This document shows, piece after piece, positions 1 through 10,248 of a stretch of DNA of 64,000 nt (its first letter is position 1; each line of letters begins with the position of its first letter). Origin of the DNA: Pollutimonas nitritireducens. Lineage in GTDB: Bacteria; Pseudomonadota; Gammaproteobacteria; Burkholderiales; Burkholderiaceae_B. Position numbers and translations under genes: made by a program. The stretch lies in assembly GCF_002849615.1 (NCBI RefSeq), contig NZ_PDNV01000002.1, positions 62,001 through 126,000 of the forward strand, read 5' to 3'. The notes under the pieces were generated by a model that was given only the letters and a program-made list of their open reading frames with translations, was not told the origin of the DNA and did no database searches.

Positions 1-1315
1 GTGGTTGTTCCGGCGCAATCAGCCTAGCAGGCGCCGTGACCTCGGCCGTGTATTCATTGGCTTGGGTCTTCTATTGATGGCGCTGCAACAACTGGTGCAG
101 CTTTTTGCACCGCTGCAAGACGCCAGCCTGTTGCAGATTCTGTTGGGTGCCTTGTCCGACCAGCCTGTGATCGGCCTGTTGCTGGCCGCGATACTCGCAT
201 GGGCGGCGCACTCCAGTGTAGCCGTCGTGGTCCTGATCATGTCATTGGCGGCTCATGGACTGGTCACGCCCGCATTGGCCTTCGCACTCGTACTGGGGGC
301 CAACCTCGGCACATCCATCAATCCCATGCTGGAAGGCAGCGCCGACAACAATCCAGCCGCGCGGCGGCTCCCCCTGGGCAATCTGGGTATGCGCCTGGCT
401 GGATGCATGCTGGCCCTGTCGCTGCTGCCATGGCTACCTTCGCTAATGGCGTTTTTCAGTCCCGATCCGTCGCGCGCGGTAGCTAACTTCCATACACTTT
501 TCAATGTGCTGACCGCCTTGCTATTTCTGCCCATCCTCACCCCATATTCAAAGTTGCTCGTAAAGCTGCTGCCCAAGCGTACCGATCCCAACGACCCCTC
601 GCGTCCGCAGTACCTGGACGAATCGGCGCATGAAGTTCCGGGCATTGCACTGGGAAATGCGGCCAGAGAGGCCTTGCGACTGGCCGATATGCTTCAAAGC
701 CTGATTGGAATGGCTCGCGCCAGCGTGCTGCAAGACAACCGACACCGCAACGCCCATGCGCGCTACATCAGCAACGCCATCAATCGGCTGGAACGGCTCA
801 TCACAACGTATGTGGCAACGCTGGATCAGGATGCGTTGAATTCCGCAGACCACCGCCGCCGTGACGAGATCCTGGTCTTTTCAGCAAATATTGCCCACGC
901 TGCCAGCCTGATCACCAATGGCTTGCTTGTGCATGCCGCCGGCGTGTTCAAGAAAGGCAGGTCTTTTACTCCCAAGCAAGCCACGGAATTGACGACGATG
1001 CTGGACCGGCTGATTCGCAATCAGCGCCAGGCCGCCGCCCTGTTCGTCGCCGAAGATGTAAGAAGCGCGAAATTCCTCGCCTTCGAAAAAGACCATTTCA
1101 GGGAACTGGAAACCAACGCCGCAGAGCAGCACCTGGAAAACATCAAATTGGGCCGACTCGACGCGGCCGAGCTGGGCTCCTTCTACCTAGACATACTGCG
1201 CGATATCAAGACCGTGAACTCCTACCTGATCGAAGCGTCCGCCTACCCGATACTGGCCAAGAATAACGAACTGTTGCCCAACCGCCTGCGCGATAGCGAA
1301 AGCCTGACAGAATAA
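1..1315 (+). CDS. Na/Pi cotransporter family protein, 5'-truncated by window edge
   Basis: Inner-membrane sodium-dependent phosphate symporter of the NptA/YjbB type with a C-terminal PhoU-like domain. The frame is open from base 2, so the gene begins upstream of the window; about 437 codons are visible, against roughly 540-560 residues for full-length relatives. The visible part starts with hydrophobic helices and holds the second Na/Pi repeat (AAHSSVAVVV, then GANLGTSINP); the first repeat must lie outside. From about residue 215 the sequence turns into a charged helical region typical of PhoU-like tails. It faces the dienelactone hydrolase gene convergently with a 28-bp gap. A TTG at base 5 is not a credible start because it would cut the transporter domain in half. 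Confidence 0.85.
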   Translation, partial: WLFRRNQPSRRRDLGRVFIGLGLLLMALQQLVQLFAPLQDASLLQILLGALSDQPVIGLLLAAILAWAAHSSVAVVVLIMSLAAHGLVTPALAFALVLGANLGTSINPMLEGSADNNPAARRLPLGNLGMRLAGCMLALSLLPWLPSLMAFFSPDPSRAVANFHTLFNVLTALLFLPILTPYSKLLVKLLPKRTDPNDPSRPQYLDESAHEVPGIALGNAAREALRLADMLQSLIGMARASVLQDNRHRNAHARYISNAINRLERLITTYVATLDQDALNSADHRRRDEILVFSANIAHAASLITNGLLVHAAGVFKKGRSFTPKQATELTTMLDRLIRNQRQAAALFVAEDVRSAKFLAFEKDHFRELETNAAEQHLENIKLGRLDAAELGSFYLDILRDIKTVNSYLIEASAYPILAKNNELLPNRLRDSESLTE

Positions 1316-1343
1316 ATACCCCGCCTGGCGCAGCCAGGAGAGC

Positions 1344-2141
1344 TCAAGCAGTGCTGGATAGATGCCGTTCAAACCATGCCACCGCCTTGTCCCAGGCGTC
1401 TTGGGCATCGACCACATGATAGCTGGGTCGATAATCGGCATAGAACGCATGGCCGGATTCGGGATACACGACAATTTGCGAAGCGCGGGCAGCGCTACTA
1501 CCCTGCTTCAGGCTTGCCTCCATGCGCCGTATATCCTGGATTGGGATGCTGGCATCCTGGCCACCGTACAGCCCCAGCACAGGCGCGTGCAGGGCTGAAG
1601 TGATATCGATGGGATTCCGGACCTGCAAAGGCCCGTGTCCCGCCGTCAATTTACCGTACCAGGCCACCCCGGCCTTGCAACGGGGGTTATGTGCGGCATA
1701 CATCCATACCTGCCGTCCGCCCCAACAAAAACCGGTGACGCCCAGGCGGGTGGTATCGGCCCCCTGGGTATTCGCCCATTCCACGCTGGCATCCAGGTCG
1801 GCCAGTACCTGTTCGTCGGACACCCTGGACACGATTTCCTTGATCAGCAATGGAATATCGGAATAGCTGGCCGCATCCCCCTGCCGGTGATAGAGCTCGA
1901 CGGCAACCGCCATATACCCTTGCACGGCGAACCGGCGGCAAACGTCCTTGATATGCTCGTGTACGCCAAAAATCTCCTGGATGACCAGGATCACCGGCGG
2001 GTGCTCGAGATCGGCGGGGGCCGCATAGTAGGCTGGTATGGTGCCATCGGCGACCGGGATATCGACCAACCCATGGCGCAAACGGTCGGCGCTGGTGTGC
2101 AGCGCGGTTACAGCGCTTCCGGTAGCGAGCGAAAATGACAT
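1344..2141 (-). CDS. Dienelactone hydrolase family protein
   Basis: Alpha/beta hydrolase of the DLH family, 265 aa, probably cytoplasmic. The catalytic triad is visible: Cys139 in GFCWGG, Asp196 in GGQDASIP and His231 in ESGHAFYAD. Family members hydrolyse dienelactones or related small esters; the substrate here is unknown. The ATG at 2141 is chosen over the longer open frame because AGGAG lies 7 bases upstream and the 35 extra residues would run into the end of polA. It follows polA on the same strand by 34 bp and may be co-transcribed with it. Nothing nearby belongs to an aromatic degradation pathway, so a general hydrolase role is as likely as a true dienelactone hydrolase. Confidence 0.85.
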   Translation of the reverse strand: MSFSLATGSAVTALHTSADRLRHGLVDIPVADGTIPAYYAAPADLEHPPVILVIQEIFGVHEHIKDVCRRFAVQGYMAVAVELYHRQGDAASYSDIPLLIKEIVSRVSDEQVLADLDASVEWANTQGADTTRLGVTGFCWGGRQVWMYAAHNPRCKAGVAWYGKLTAGHGPLQVRNPIDITSALHAPVLGLYGGQDASIPIQDIRRMEASLKQGSSAARASQIVVYPESGHAFYADYRPSYHVVDAQDAWDKAVAWFERHLSSTA

Positions 2142-2175
2142 GGCAACTCCTGAAAAAACAAGCCGGGCCTGCCGG

Positions 2176-4893
2176 CTAATGAGCCTGTTCCCAATTGGGT
2201 CCGACACCCACGTCGGCAACCAAAGGCACACGCAATTTGGCCACATTGCACATCAGCGCAGGCAAATGCTGCACGACAGTCTCGACCTCATCGGCTGGCA
2301 CATCGAATACCAGTTCGTCGTGAACTTGCATGACCATGAGGGATTCAAGCCCCTGGCTTTCTATCCATTCCTGGACCGCAACCATGGCAAGTTTGATGAG
2401 ATCGGCCGCCGTGCCCTGCATGGGCGCATTGATCGCCGCCCGCTCGGCGGCGGCGAGTCGCGGCCCTTTGGCTCCCCGAATCTCGGGCAACCATAGCCGC
2501 CGACCAAATACGGTCTCGACATAGCCCATTTCGCGCGCCATCCGGCGGGTTTGATCCATATAGGCGGCAACACCCGGGTAGCGCGCGAAGTATCGGTCGA
2601 TATAAGCCTTCGCCGCGTCGCGTGTGATGCCCAGGCTGGAAGCCAGGCCGAATTCGCCCATGCCGTAAATAAGACCGAAGTTGATGGCCTTGGCCGCCCG
2701 GCGCTGCTCGGCCGAGACATCAGCAAGCGCAACGCCGAACACTTCAGAGGCGGTCGCACGGTGTATGTCTTCGCCTAGTTCAAAGGCGCGACACAGATTC
2801 TCATCGTCCGACACATGTGCCATGACCCGCAATTCGATTTGCGAGTAATCGGCCGAGACGATTTTTCCCTTTGTGGCCACGAACGCCGTGCGTACACGCC
2901 GGCCTTCCGGGTTGCGTACAGGTATGTTCTGCAGATTGGGGTCTGATGACGCCAGACGTCCCGTGATGACAGCGGCCTGGGCGTAACGCGTATGGACCCT
3001 GCCCGTGGCCGGATTGATCATTTTCGGCAATTTGTCGGTATACGTCGACTTCAGCTTGGCAAGGCCTCGGTACTCGAGCAGGAGTTCAGGTAACGGATAG
3101 TCGCGGGCAAGCTTACTGAGCACATCTTCGTCAGTGGACGGAGCGCCACTGGCGGTCTTGCGAATTACCGGCAGGTTCATGCGCTGGAAAAGTATCTCGC
3201 CCAGCTGTTTCGGGGAATTCAGGTTGAACGGTTGGCCGGCCAGTTCATACGCCTTGTTTTCCAGCAACAGGAGCTGCTGTCCGATTTCGTGACTCTGCAT
3301 GGCAAGCACATGGGCGTCTATCCCTACGCCGTTGCGCTCGATGATGGTCAGCACCCGCGATGCCTTGATTTCGAGCTTGTAGATCGCTTCGAGTCCGGGG
3401 TCCAAGGCGACTTGCGGGCGCAGTGCCCGATGCAGTTGCAACGTGAAATCGGCATCCTCGCAGGCATAGTGGGATGCCTTGTCGACGTCAACCTCGTCGA
3501 AGCAAATCTGCCGAGCACCCTTCCCACAAAGGTCTTCGAAGGTCGTACCGGTCCGTCCCAGCCAACGCTGCCCAAGTTCCTGCAAATTGACACGCTTATG
3601 CGATTCGAGCACATAGGCCTGCAGCATGGTGTCGTCAGTGATGCCTGCCAGGTTTATGCCCTCGCTCATGAATACATGGGCGTCGTATTTGGCATTGTGC
3701 AAAAGCTTGGGAATCGCTGGATTTTCCAGCCATTTGCGCATGCGCTCCAAAACCTGCTCGCGGGGCAGTTGCCGAACCTGGTCCGGCCCCCGATGGCCCA
3801 CAGGTATATAGCATGCCACGCCCGGTTCGATGGACAAGGATATTCCCACCAGCCTGGCCAACATGGGATCCAGCGAGGTCGTTTCGGTATCCAGTGCCAC
3901 AAGCTCCGCCGATTCCAGCCTGGTCATCCAGCGATCGAAGTCGCTCCATTCAAGAAGCGTTTCGTAGTCGGTTTGAACCGGAGCCGGTGGCGGCTGGGCC
4001 GCCATGCGGCTGTCCTGTGTCGGAATACGTTCGCTCTCGCCACTGAGTTCACGCAGCCAGTTGCGGAAGCCATAATCATCGTACAATTTCAGCAGTACCT
4101 CGCGGTCCAGAGGTCGCGGAGTCAAATCGGCCAGACCGTGGGCAAGTACCGGAATGTCGCAGTCGGTCTTCACCGTGATCAGACGCCGCGTCAGGTCGAA
4201 ATTGGGAATGGCCGCACGCAAATTGTCGCCAATGACACCTTTGATGGCCTGCGCATTCGCAACCAGACCATCCACAGACTTATGTTCGGACAACCATTTG
4301 ACGGCCGTTTTCGGGCCTACCTTGGGTACCCCCGGTATATTGTCGACGGTATCGCCTATCAGCATCAGATAATCAACGATCTGGTCGGGTCTCACACCGA
4401 ACCGGGCCTGTACGCCAGCGATATCCTGTCGCTCATTGGTCATGGTATTGACCAGTTCGACATGGTCGTTCACAAGTTGAGCTAAATCTTTGTCGCCCGT
4501 GGAAATGATTGTAAGTACGTCTTCCGCCGTCGCCCGTTCGGCCAATGTACCTATGATATCGTCAGCCTCGACGCCAGGTATGGTCAGCACCGGCCAGCCC
4601 AGGGCGGCAACCGCCCGGTGGATGGGCTCGATTTGTGCTGCCAGCTCGTCGGGCATCGATGGCCGGTGGCCCTTGTACAAAGGGTACATATCGTCGCGGA
4701 AGGTCTTGCCTTTCGCGTCGAAAACACACGCGGCATAATCGGCCTTGTAATCCTGCTGGAGTCTCCTTAACATGGAGATGACTCCATAGAGCGCTCCGGT
4801 AGGTTCTCCCTTGGCATTCCTGAGGTCGGGCATGGCGTGGTAGGCCCGATACAAATAGCTGGACCCATCAACAAGCAACAAGGTTTTTTTCAT
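2176..4893 (-). CDS. polA: DNA polymerase I
   Basis: Repair and Okazaki-fragment polymerase, 905 aa, full length. The order is 5'-3' exonuclease (about 1-290, including the GVEADDIIGT and GDTVDNIPGVPKVGPKTA motifs), 3'-5' exonuclease (about 310-500) and polymerase (C-terminal 400). Proofreading looks intact: DTETT, HNAKYD and YACEDADF supply the acidic residues. Polymerase motifs A (DYSQIELR), B (RRAAKAINFGLIYG) and C (VHDELVFD) are all present. The ATG at 4893 is the usual MKKTLLLVDGSSYLYRA start but has no obvious Shine-Dalgarno sequence. It overlaps the ATG of the divergent LOG gene within a single CATG, so each gene's promoter must lie inside the other gene or translation is leaderless. 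Confidence 0.97.
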   Translation of the reverse strand: MKKTLLLVDGSSYLYRAYHAMPDLRNAKGEPTGALYGVISMLRRLQQDYKADYAACVFDAKGKTFRDDMYPLYKGHRPSMPDELAAQIEPIHRAVAALGWPVLTIPGVEADDIIGTLAERATAEDVLTIISTGDKDLAQLVNDHVELVNTMTNERQDIAGVQARFGVRPDQIVDYLMLIGDTVDNIPGVPKVGPKTAVKWLSEHKSVDGLVANAQAIKGVIGDNLRAAIPNFDLTRRLITVKTDCDIPVLAHGLADLTPRPLDREVLLKLYDDYGFRNWLRELSGESERIPTQDSRMAAQPPPAPVQTDYETLLEWSDFDRWMTRLESAELVALDTETTSLDPMLARLVGISLSIEPGVACYIPVGHRGPDQVRQLPREQVLERMRKWLENPAIPKLLHNAKYDAHVFMSEGINLAGITDDTMLQAYVLESHKRVNLQELGQRWLGRTGTTFEDLCGKGARQICFDEVDVDKASHYACEDADFTLQLHRALRPQVALDPGLEAIYKLEIKASRVLTIIERNGVGIDAHVLAMQSHEIGQQLLLLENKAYELAGQPFNLNSPKQLGEILFQRMNLPVIRKTASGAPSTDEDVLSKLARDYPLPELLLEYRGLAKLKSTYTDKLPKMINPATGRVHTRYAQAAVITGRLASSDPNLQNIPVRNPEGRRVRTAFVATKGKIVSADYSQIELRVMAHVSDDENLCRAFELGEDIHRATASEVFGVALADVSAEQRRAAKAINFGLIYGMGEFGLASSLGITRDAAKAYIDRYFARYPGVAAYMDQTRRMAREMGYVETVFGRRLWLPEIRGAKGPRLAAAERAAINAPMQGTAADLIKLAMVAVQEWIESQGLESLMVMQVHDELVFDVPADEVETVVQHLPALMCNVAKLRVPLVADVGVGPNWEQAH

Positions 4894-5572
4894 GTCAGAT
4901 AATAAAGTAGTCCGTTTACCGGCAGCTCAGCAGATTCCCGGAATTATGTCAGAGATGCAGAAAGCCGCAGATACGCTCGAAGAAATAGGCTGGGGCGTAA
5001 GCGTTTTCGGCAGCGCCCGCATCAAACCCGATTCACCCTATTATGCATTAAGCGAAGCCATCGGTTCACGGCTCGCCAAGGCCGGCCTCACCGTCATTGC
5101 AGGGGGGGGGCCGGGCATCATGGAAGCAGCCAACAAAGGCGCCTTCCTGGCGGGCGGCAAAAGCGTGGGTTTGAATATCAACCTTCCACACGAAGCAAGC
5201 TGTAACCGGTACCAGACCCACAGCCTCGCGTTCGATTATTTCTATTCCCGCAAAGCCACTTTCTTCATGCACAGCGCGGCCTATATTGCCATGCCGGGCG
5301 GCTTCGGGACGCTGGACGAGCTCTTCGAGGTCATGACCCTGGTCCAGACCCGCAAAGTGCCTCCAGCACCCATAATCCTGATCGGCGCGGCGTTCTGGGC
5401 AGGCCTGATCGAATGGATAAAAGCCAATCTGCTCGAGAACCATCTCATCGGGCCAAACGATCTGGACCTGCTCACCATCACTGACGATCCCGACGAAGCC
5501 ATGCGGCATATTGAAGTATTTTGCTCCAATCTGGCCGAAGAAGGCGACTACGCGCCCGCATTGCCCGAATAA
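4892..5572 (+). CDS. LOG family protein (TIGR00730-type Rossmann fold nucleotide phosphoribohydrolase)
   Basis: 226-aa member of the LOG family, whose characterised members cleave nucleoside 5'-monophosphates (cytokinin riboside monophosphates in plants, purine nucleotides in bacteria). The hallmark motifs are GGGPGIMEA at 71-79, Arg120-Lys121, and PGGFGTLDE at 135-143, the substrate-binding and catalytic signature. The ATG overlaps the divergent polA ATG by two bases; a weak AAGG lies about 9 bases upstream. MSEMQK at residue 20 is a possible later start. Codons 71-73 form an unbroken run of nine G (5102-5110) in the active-site loop, prone to slippage. Substrate and role are inferred from the family only. 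Confidence 0.88.
   Translation: MSDNKVVRLPAAQQIPGIMSEMQKAADTLEEIGWGVSVFGSARIKPDSPYYALSEAIGSRLAKAGLTVIAGGGPGIMEAANKGAFLAGGKSVGLNINLPHEASCNRYQTHSLAFDYFYSRKATFFMHSAAYIAMPGGFGTLDELFEVMTLVQTRKVPPAPIILIGAAFWAGLIEWIKANLLENHLIGPNDLDLLTITDDPDEAMRHIEVFCSNLAEEGDYAPALPE
5102..5110 (+). repeat. G9 homopolymer tract inside the LOG gene
   Basis: Nine consecutive G encode Gly71-Gly73 of the nucleotide-binding loop. A gain or loss of one base would truncate the protein soon after. No frameshift is present in this copy. Confidence 0.9.
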
Positions 5573-5652
5573 AATACAACCCGCCGCACCATGCCCGCGC
5601 CGTCCTTTTACACGGTTTCCTCACTTCATTACCATGCAGGTCCACCAACACA

Positions 5653-7137
5653 ATGAGCACCATCACGCTACCCATGCACCTGAACGACCCCACCCTCTTC
5701 AAGACCAGCTCCTATATCAACGGATTATGGGTTGACGCCGACGACGGAGCCACTTTCGGCGTCGACAACCCGTCCAGCGGCGAGATCATTGCGCAGGTCA
5801 GCAATCTAACCGATGCCCAGGCACACAGCGCCATCGACGCCGCGAACAAGGCATTCAAGCCCTGGCGGGCACGTACCGGAAAAGACCGCGCGGCCATCCT
5901 GCGCCGTTGGTTCGACCTGATTCTGGCCAATGCGGAAGACCTGGCTCAGTTGATGACCCTCGAGCAAGGCAAGCCAGTCACCGAAGCACGCGGCGAAATC
6001 ATCTACGGCGCGTCCTTCGTCGAGTGGTTTGCCGAGCAGGCCAAGCGTGTAAGCGGCGACATCATGGCTTCACCCAACAGCGCAAACCGTATGCTCGTCA
6101 TGCGCGAGCCCATCGGTGTATGCGCGGCGATCACGCCCTGGAATTTCCCCAACGCCATGATCACCCGCAAGGTGGCTCCCGCGCTTGCTGCTGGCTGCAC
6201 CATTGTGCTCAAGCCCGCCGAACAGACCCCCCTCTCGGCACTGGCGCTGGCCGAACTGGCTCAGCGCGCCGGCATACCCGCCGGCGTGCTCAATATCATC
6301 ACGGCCGATAGCGATCGCTCCATCGCCATCGGCAAAGTGCTGTGCGCCAGCCCCATCGTCAAGAAGCTCACCTTCACCGGCTCCACCGCCGTGGGCCGCA
6401 TACTCATGCAACAGAGTGCACCCACCATCAAGAAACTGTCCCTCGAACTTGGCGGCCACGCGCCCTTCATCGTATTCGACGATGCCGACCTGGACGCGGC
6501 GGTCGAAGGCGCCATGATTTCCAAGTACCGAAACGCCGGGCAGACCTGCGTGTGCACCAACCGTTTCTATGTACACGAAACCGTATACGACGCCTTTGTC
6601 GAAAAACTGGCAGCCAAGGTCGACAAGCTCCATGTTGGCGATGGCTTCAGCGAACTCAGCACCCAGGGTCCGCTGATCGATGACGCAGCCGTCAACAAGG
6701 TGCGCGAACACGTGCAGGACGCGATCTCCAGGGGCGCAAAAGTGGCCGCCGGCGGCAACCCGCACGCATTGGGCGGACGCTACTTCCAGCCTACGGTATT
6801 GTCTGACATCACCGAAGACATGTTGTGCATGCGCGAAGAGACATTTGGTCCGCTTGCGCCTGTCATCAAATTCTCCGACGAAGGCCATGTCATCAGACTG
6901 GCCAACGACACCGAATACGGCCTTGCCTCCTATTTCTACAGTCGGGATGTGGGCCGCATATTCCGCGTCGCTGAAGCACTGGAATACGGCATGGTCGGCG
7001 TGAATACCGGCCTGATTTCCAACGAAGTCGCGCCGTTTGGTGGCGTCAAGCAATCGGGGCTTGGCCGCGAAGGCTCGGTCTACGGCATGGACGACTTCAT
7101 GGAACTCAAGTATGTCTGCCTGGGCGGAATGCAATAG
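5653..7137 (+). CDS. gabD: NAD(P)-dependent succinate-semialdehyde dehydrogenase family protein
   Basis: Aldehyde dehydrogenase of 494 aa. Visible: oxyanion Asn164 in TPWNFP, Lys187 in LKPAE, the nucleotide-binding FTGSTAVG at 241-248, general base Glu265 in LELGG and nucleophile Cys299 in GQTCVC. The second Cys two residues later and the overall sequence style match GabD-type succinate-semialdehyde dehydrogenases, which oxidise succinate semialdehyde to succinate; a glutarate-semialdehyde role is also possible. Start chosen at ATG 5653; a second ATG lies seven codons later, and the longer open frame would run into the LOG gene. No GABA transaminase gene adjoins it. It ends against typA with a shared bidirectional terminator. 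Confidence 0.88.
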   Translation: MSTITLPMHLNDPTLFKTSSYINGLWVDADDGATFGVDNPSSGEIIAQVSNLTDAQAHSAIDAANKAFKPWRARTGKDRAAILRRWFDLILANAEDLAQLMTLEQGKPVTEARGEIIYGASFVEWFAEQAKRVSGDIMASPNSANRMLVMREPIGVCAAITPWNFPNAMITRKVAPALAAGCTIVLKPAEQTPLSALALAELAQRAGIPAGVLNIITADSDRSIAIGKVLCASPIVKKLTFTGSTAVGRILMQQSAPTIKKLSLELGGHAPFIVFDDADLDAAVEGAMISKYRNAGQTCVCTNRFYVHETVYDAFVEKLAAKVDKLHVGDGFSELSTQGPLIDDAAVNKVREHVQDAISRGAKVAAGGNPHALGGRYFQPTVLSDITEDMLCMREETFGPLAPVIKFSDEGHVIRLANDTEYGLASYFYSRDVGRIFRVAEALEYGMVGVNTGLISNEVAPFGGVKQSGLGREGSVYGMDDFMELKYVCLGGMQ

Positions 7138-7170
7138 CACTACCCGAACCGCTTGTTGCCCGACGCAATG

Positions 7171-7209
7171 AAAAAACCGCTATTGTCTTGCGACAAGTAG
7201 CGGTTTTTT
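7171..7209. terminator. Bidirectional rho-independent terminator between gabD and typA
   Basis: AAAAAACCGCTA and TAGCGGTTTTTT flank an inner TTGTC/GACAA stem. The A-run on one side and T-run on the other make it functional in both directions, which suits the convergent genes. Confidence 0.9.
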
Positions 7210-7230
7210 CATGCGACACGAGCAGGGTGA

Positions 7231-9047
<1,817 letters not shown>

Positions 9048-9051
<4 letters not shown>

Positions 9052-9803
9052 AATTCTTCCTTCTGTTTGGTGGTTGCTGGCAATAAGCCTGCGGGCAAGG
9101 CGTCTAGTGCAATTAAAGTAGATTGAGGTTCAGGCATCGCTTGCAAGGCTTCCAGCTCGACAGCATTGTCGAGATGAAACGGCCCCACGCTGATACGGCG
9201 TAATGCCTTCAGGTGAGCGCCGCAGCCCAACTGGCGACCGATGTCTTGCGCAAGAGTACGGATATAGGTGCCTTTGCTGCACTGAACCATAATTTGCGCC
9301 TCAAGCCCGGTAAAGCTCAAGAGTTCCAGTTTGTAAATCGTGACAGCCCTTGGGGGTCTGTCCAGTTCTATGCCCTGTCGGGCGTATTCATATAGCGGTC
9401 GGCCGTCCCGCTTGAGTGCCGAATACATCGGCGGCACTTGTTGGAGTTCACCGCGGAAATCTTCCAGAACCATCTCGAGATCGCTCCGGACCACACCATT
9501 GAACTCCGACGTCGCGGCAAAGACAATGTTACCGGTAAGGTCACCGGAATCGGTTTCCTGGCCGAACTGCATGGTGGCAATATAGCCCTTGTCGGCGTCG
9601 AGCATGCAGCCTGCGATCTTGGTTGCCCGGCCGAGGCAGCAGACCAGCAAACCGGTCGCAAAAGGATCGAGAGTACCCGTATGCCCAGCCTTGCGGGCAT
9701 CCAGGGCCCGCTTGGCGCGCTGCAAGGCGTGATTACTGGACAAACCCACCGGTTTATCAAGCAACAGGACACCATCGAGCATCTGCCCGCGTCGGGAAGC
9801 CAT
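9048..9803 (-). CDS. truB: tRNA pseudouridine(55) synthase TruB
   Basis: Makes the near-universal pseudouridine 55 in the T loop of tRNAs. 251 aa with the catalytic Asp46 in [12 protein letters not shown] and the later [14 protein letters not shown] motif. It is shorter than the E. coli protein (about 314 aa) because the C-terminal PUA-like region is reduced; the core is intact. The start at 9803 has no strong Shine-Dalgarno; a second ATG ([11 protein letters not shown]) seven codons later is possible. It lies 32 bp after rbfA and overlaps typA by 4 bp. Confidence 0.94.
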
Positions 9804-9835
9804 CGTTTATAGTTCCATGCAAAAACGATAGCCCC

Positions 9836-10246
9836 CTAGGGCTGCTCGTCGGGGTCCTCGGGTTCCGAGGAAGTGGGAATCTCGACGCGAGGCCGGTTGG
9901 CCTCGTCGATAAGTAGGGAGAGCTCGAGGCCACGCGCCAACTGGTCATCGTGGAAAAAGCGCAAGGTCGGTACAGTGTGGATATGCAAGAGCTTGAATAG
10001 CAGCGAATGCAACCAGCCCGCCTTCTCGTTCAGGGCGGCGTTGGCCACTTCCGGCTCGGCACCGAGCACGCTGAAGTACACCTTGGCATGGGCATAGTCG
10101 GCGGAGAGCTCGACGCCAGTGAGCGTGATAAGCCCCACCCGCGACATGTCGAGTTCGCGCTGAATCAGGCCGGCCAGATCTTTCTGGATCTGGTCAGCCA
10201 GCCGGGTATTGCGCCCCGGATTGGGTTTGGACTTATGACGGCTCAT
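9836..10246 (-). CDS. rbfA: 30S ribosome-binding factor RbfA
   Basis: Late-stage 30S maturation factor, 136 aa, with the KH-type fold shown by the [18 protein letters not shown] start and the [17 protein letters not shown] core. The acidic tail ends in EDPDEQP. The ATG at 10246 starts two bases after the infB stop; the longer open frame upstream lies within infB and is discarded. The position between infB and truB is the classical one. Confidence 0.94.
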   Translation of the reverse strand: MSRHKSKPNPGRNTRLADQIQKDLAGLIQRELDMSRVGLITLTGVELSADYAHAKVYFSVLGAEPEVANAALNEKAGWLHSLLFKLLHIHTVPTLRFFHDDQLARGLELSLLIDEANRPRVEIPTSSEPEDPDEQP

Positions 10247-10248
10247 GA

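Noticed and set aside
3232-4485. 417-codon plus-strand frame opposite polA
   Set aside because: Shadow frame in high-GC DNA; polA on the other strand has full domain and motif support.
6070-7140. 356-codon minus-strand frame opposite gabD
   Set aside because: Antisense shadow of a clear aldehyde dehydrogenase; the peptide has no recognisable domain.
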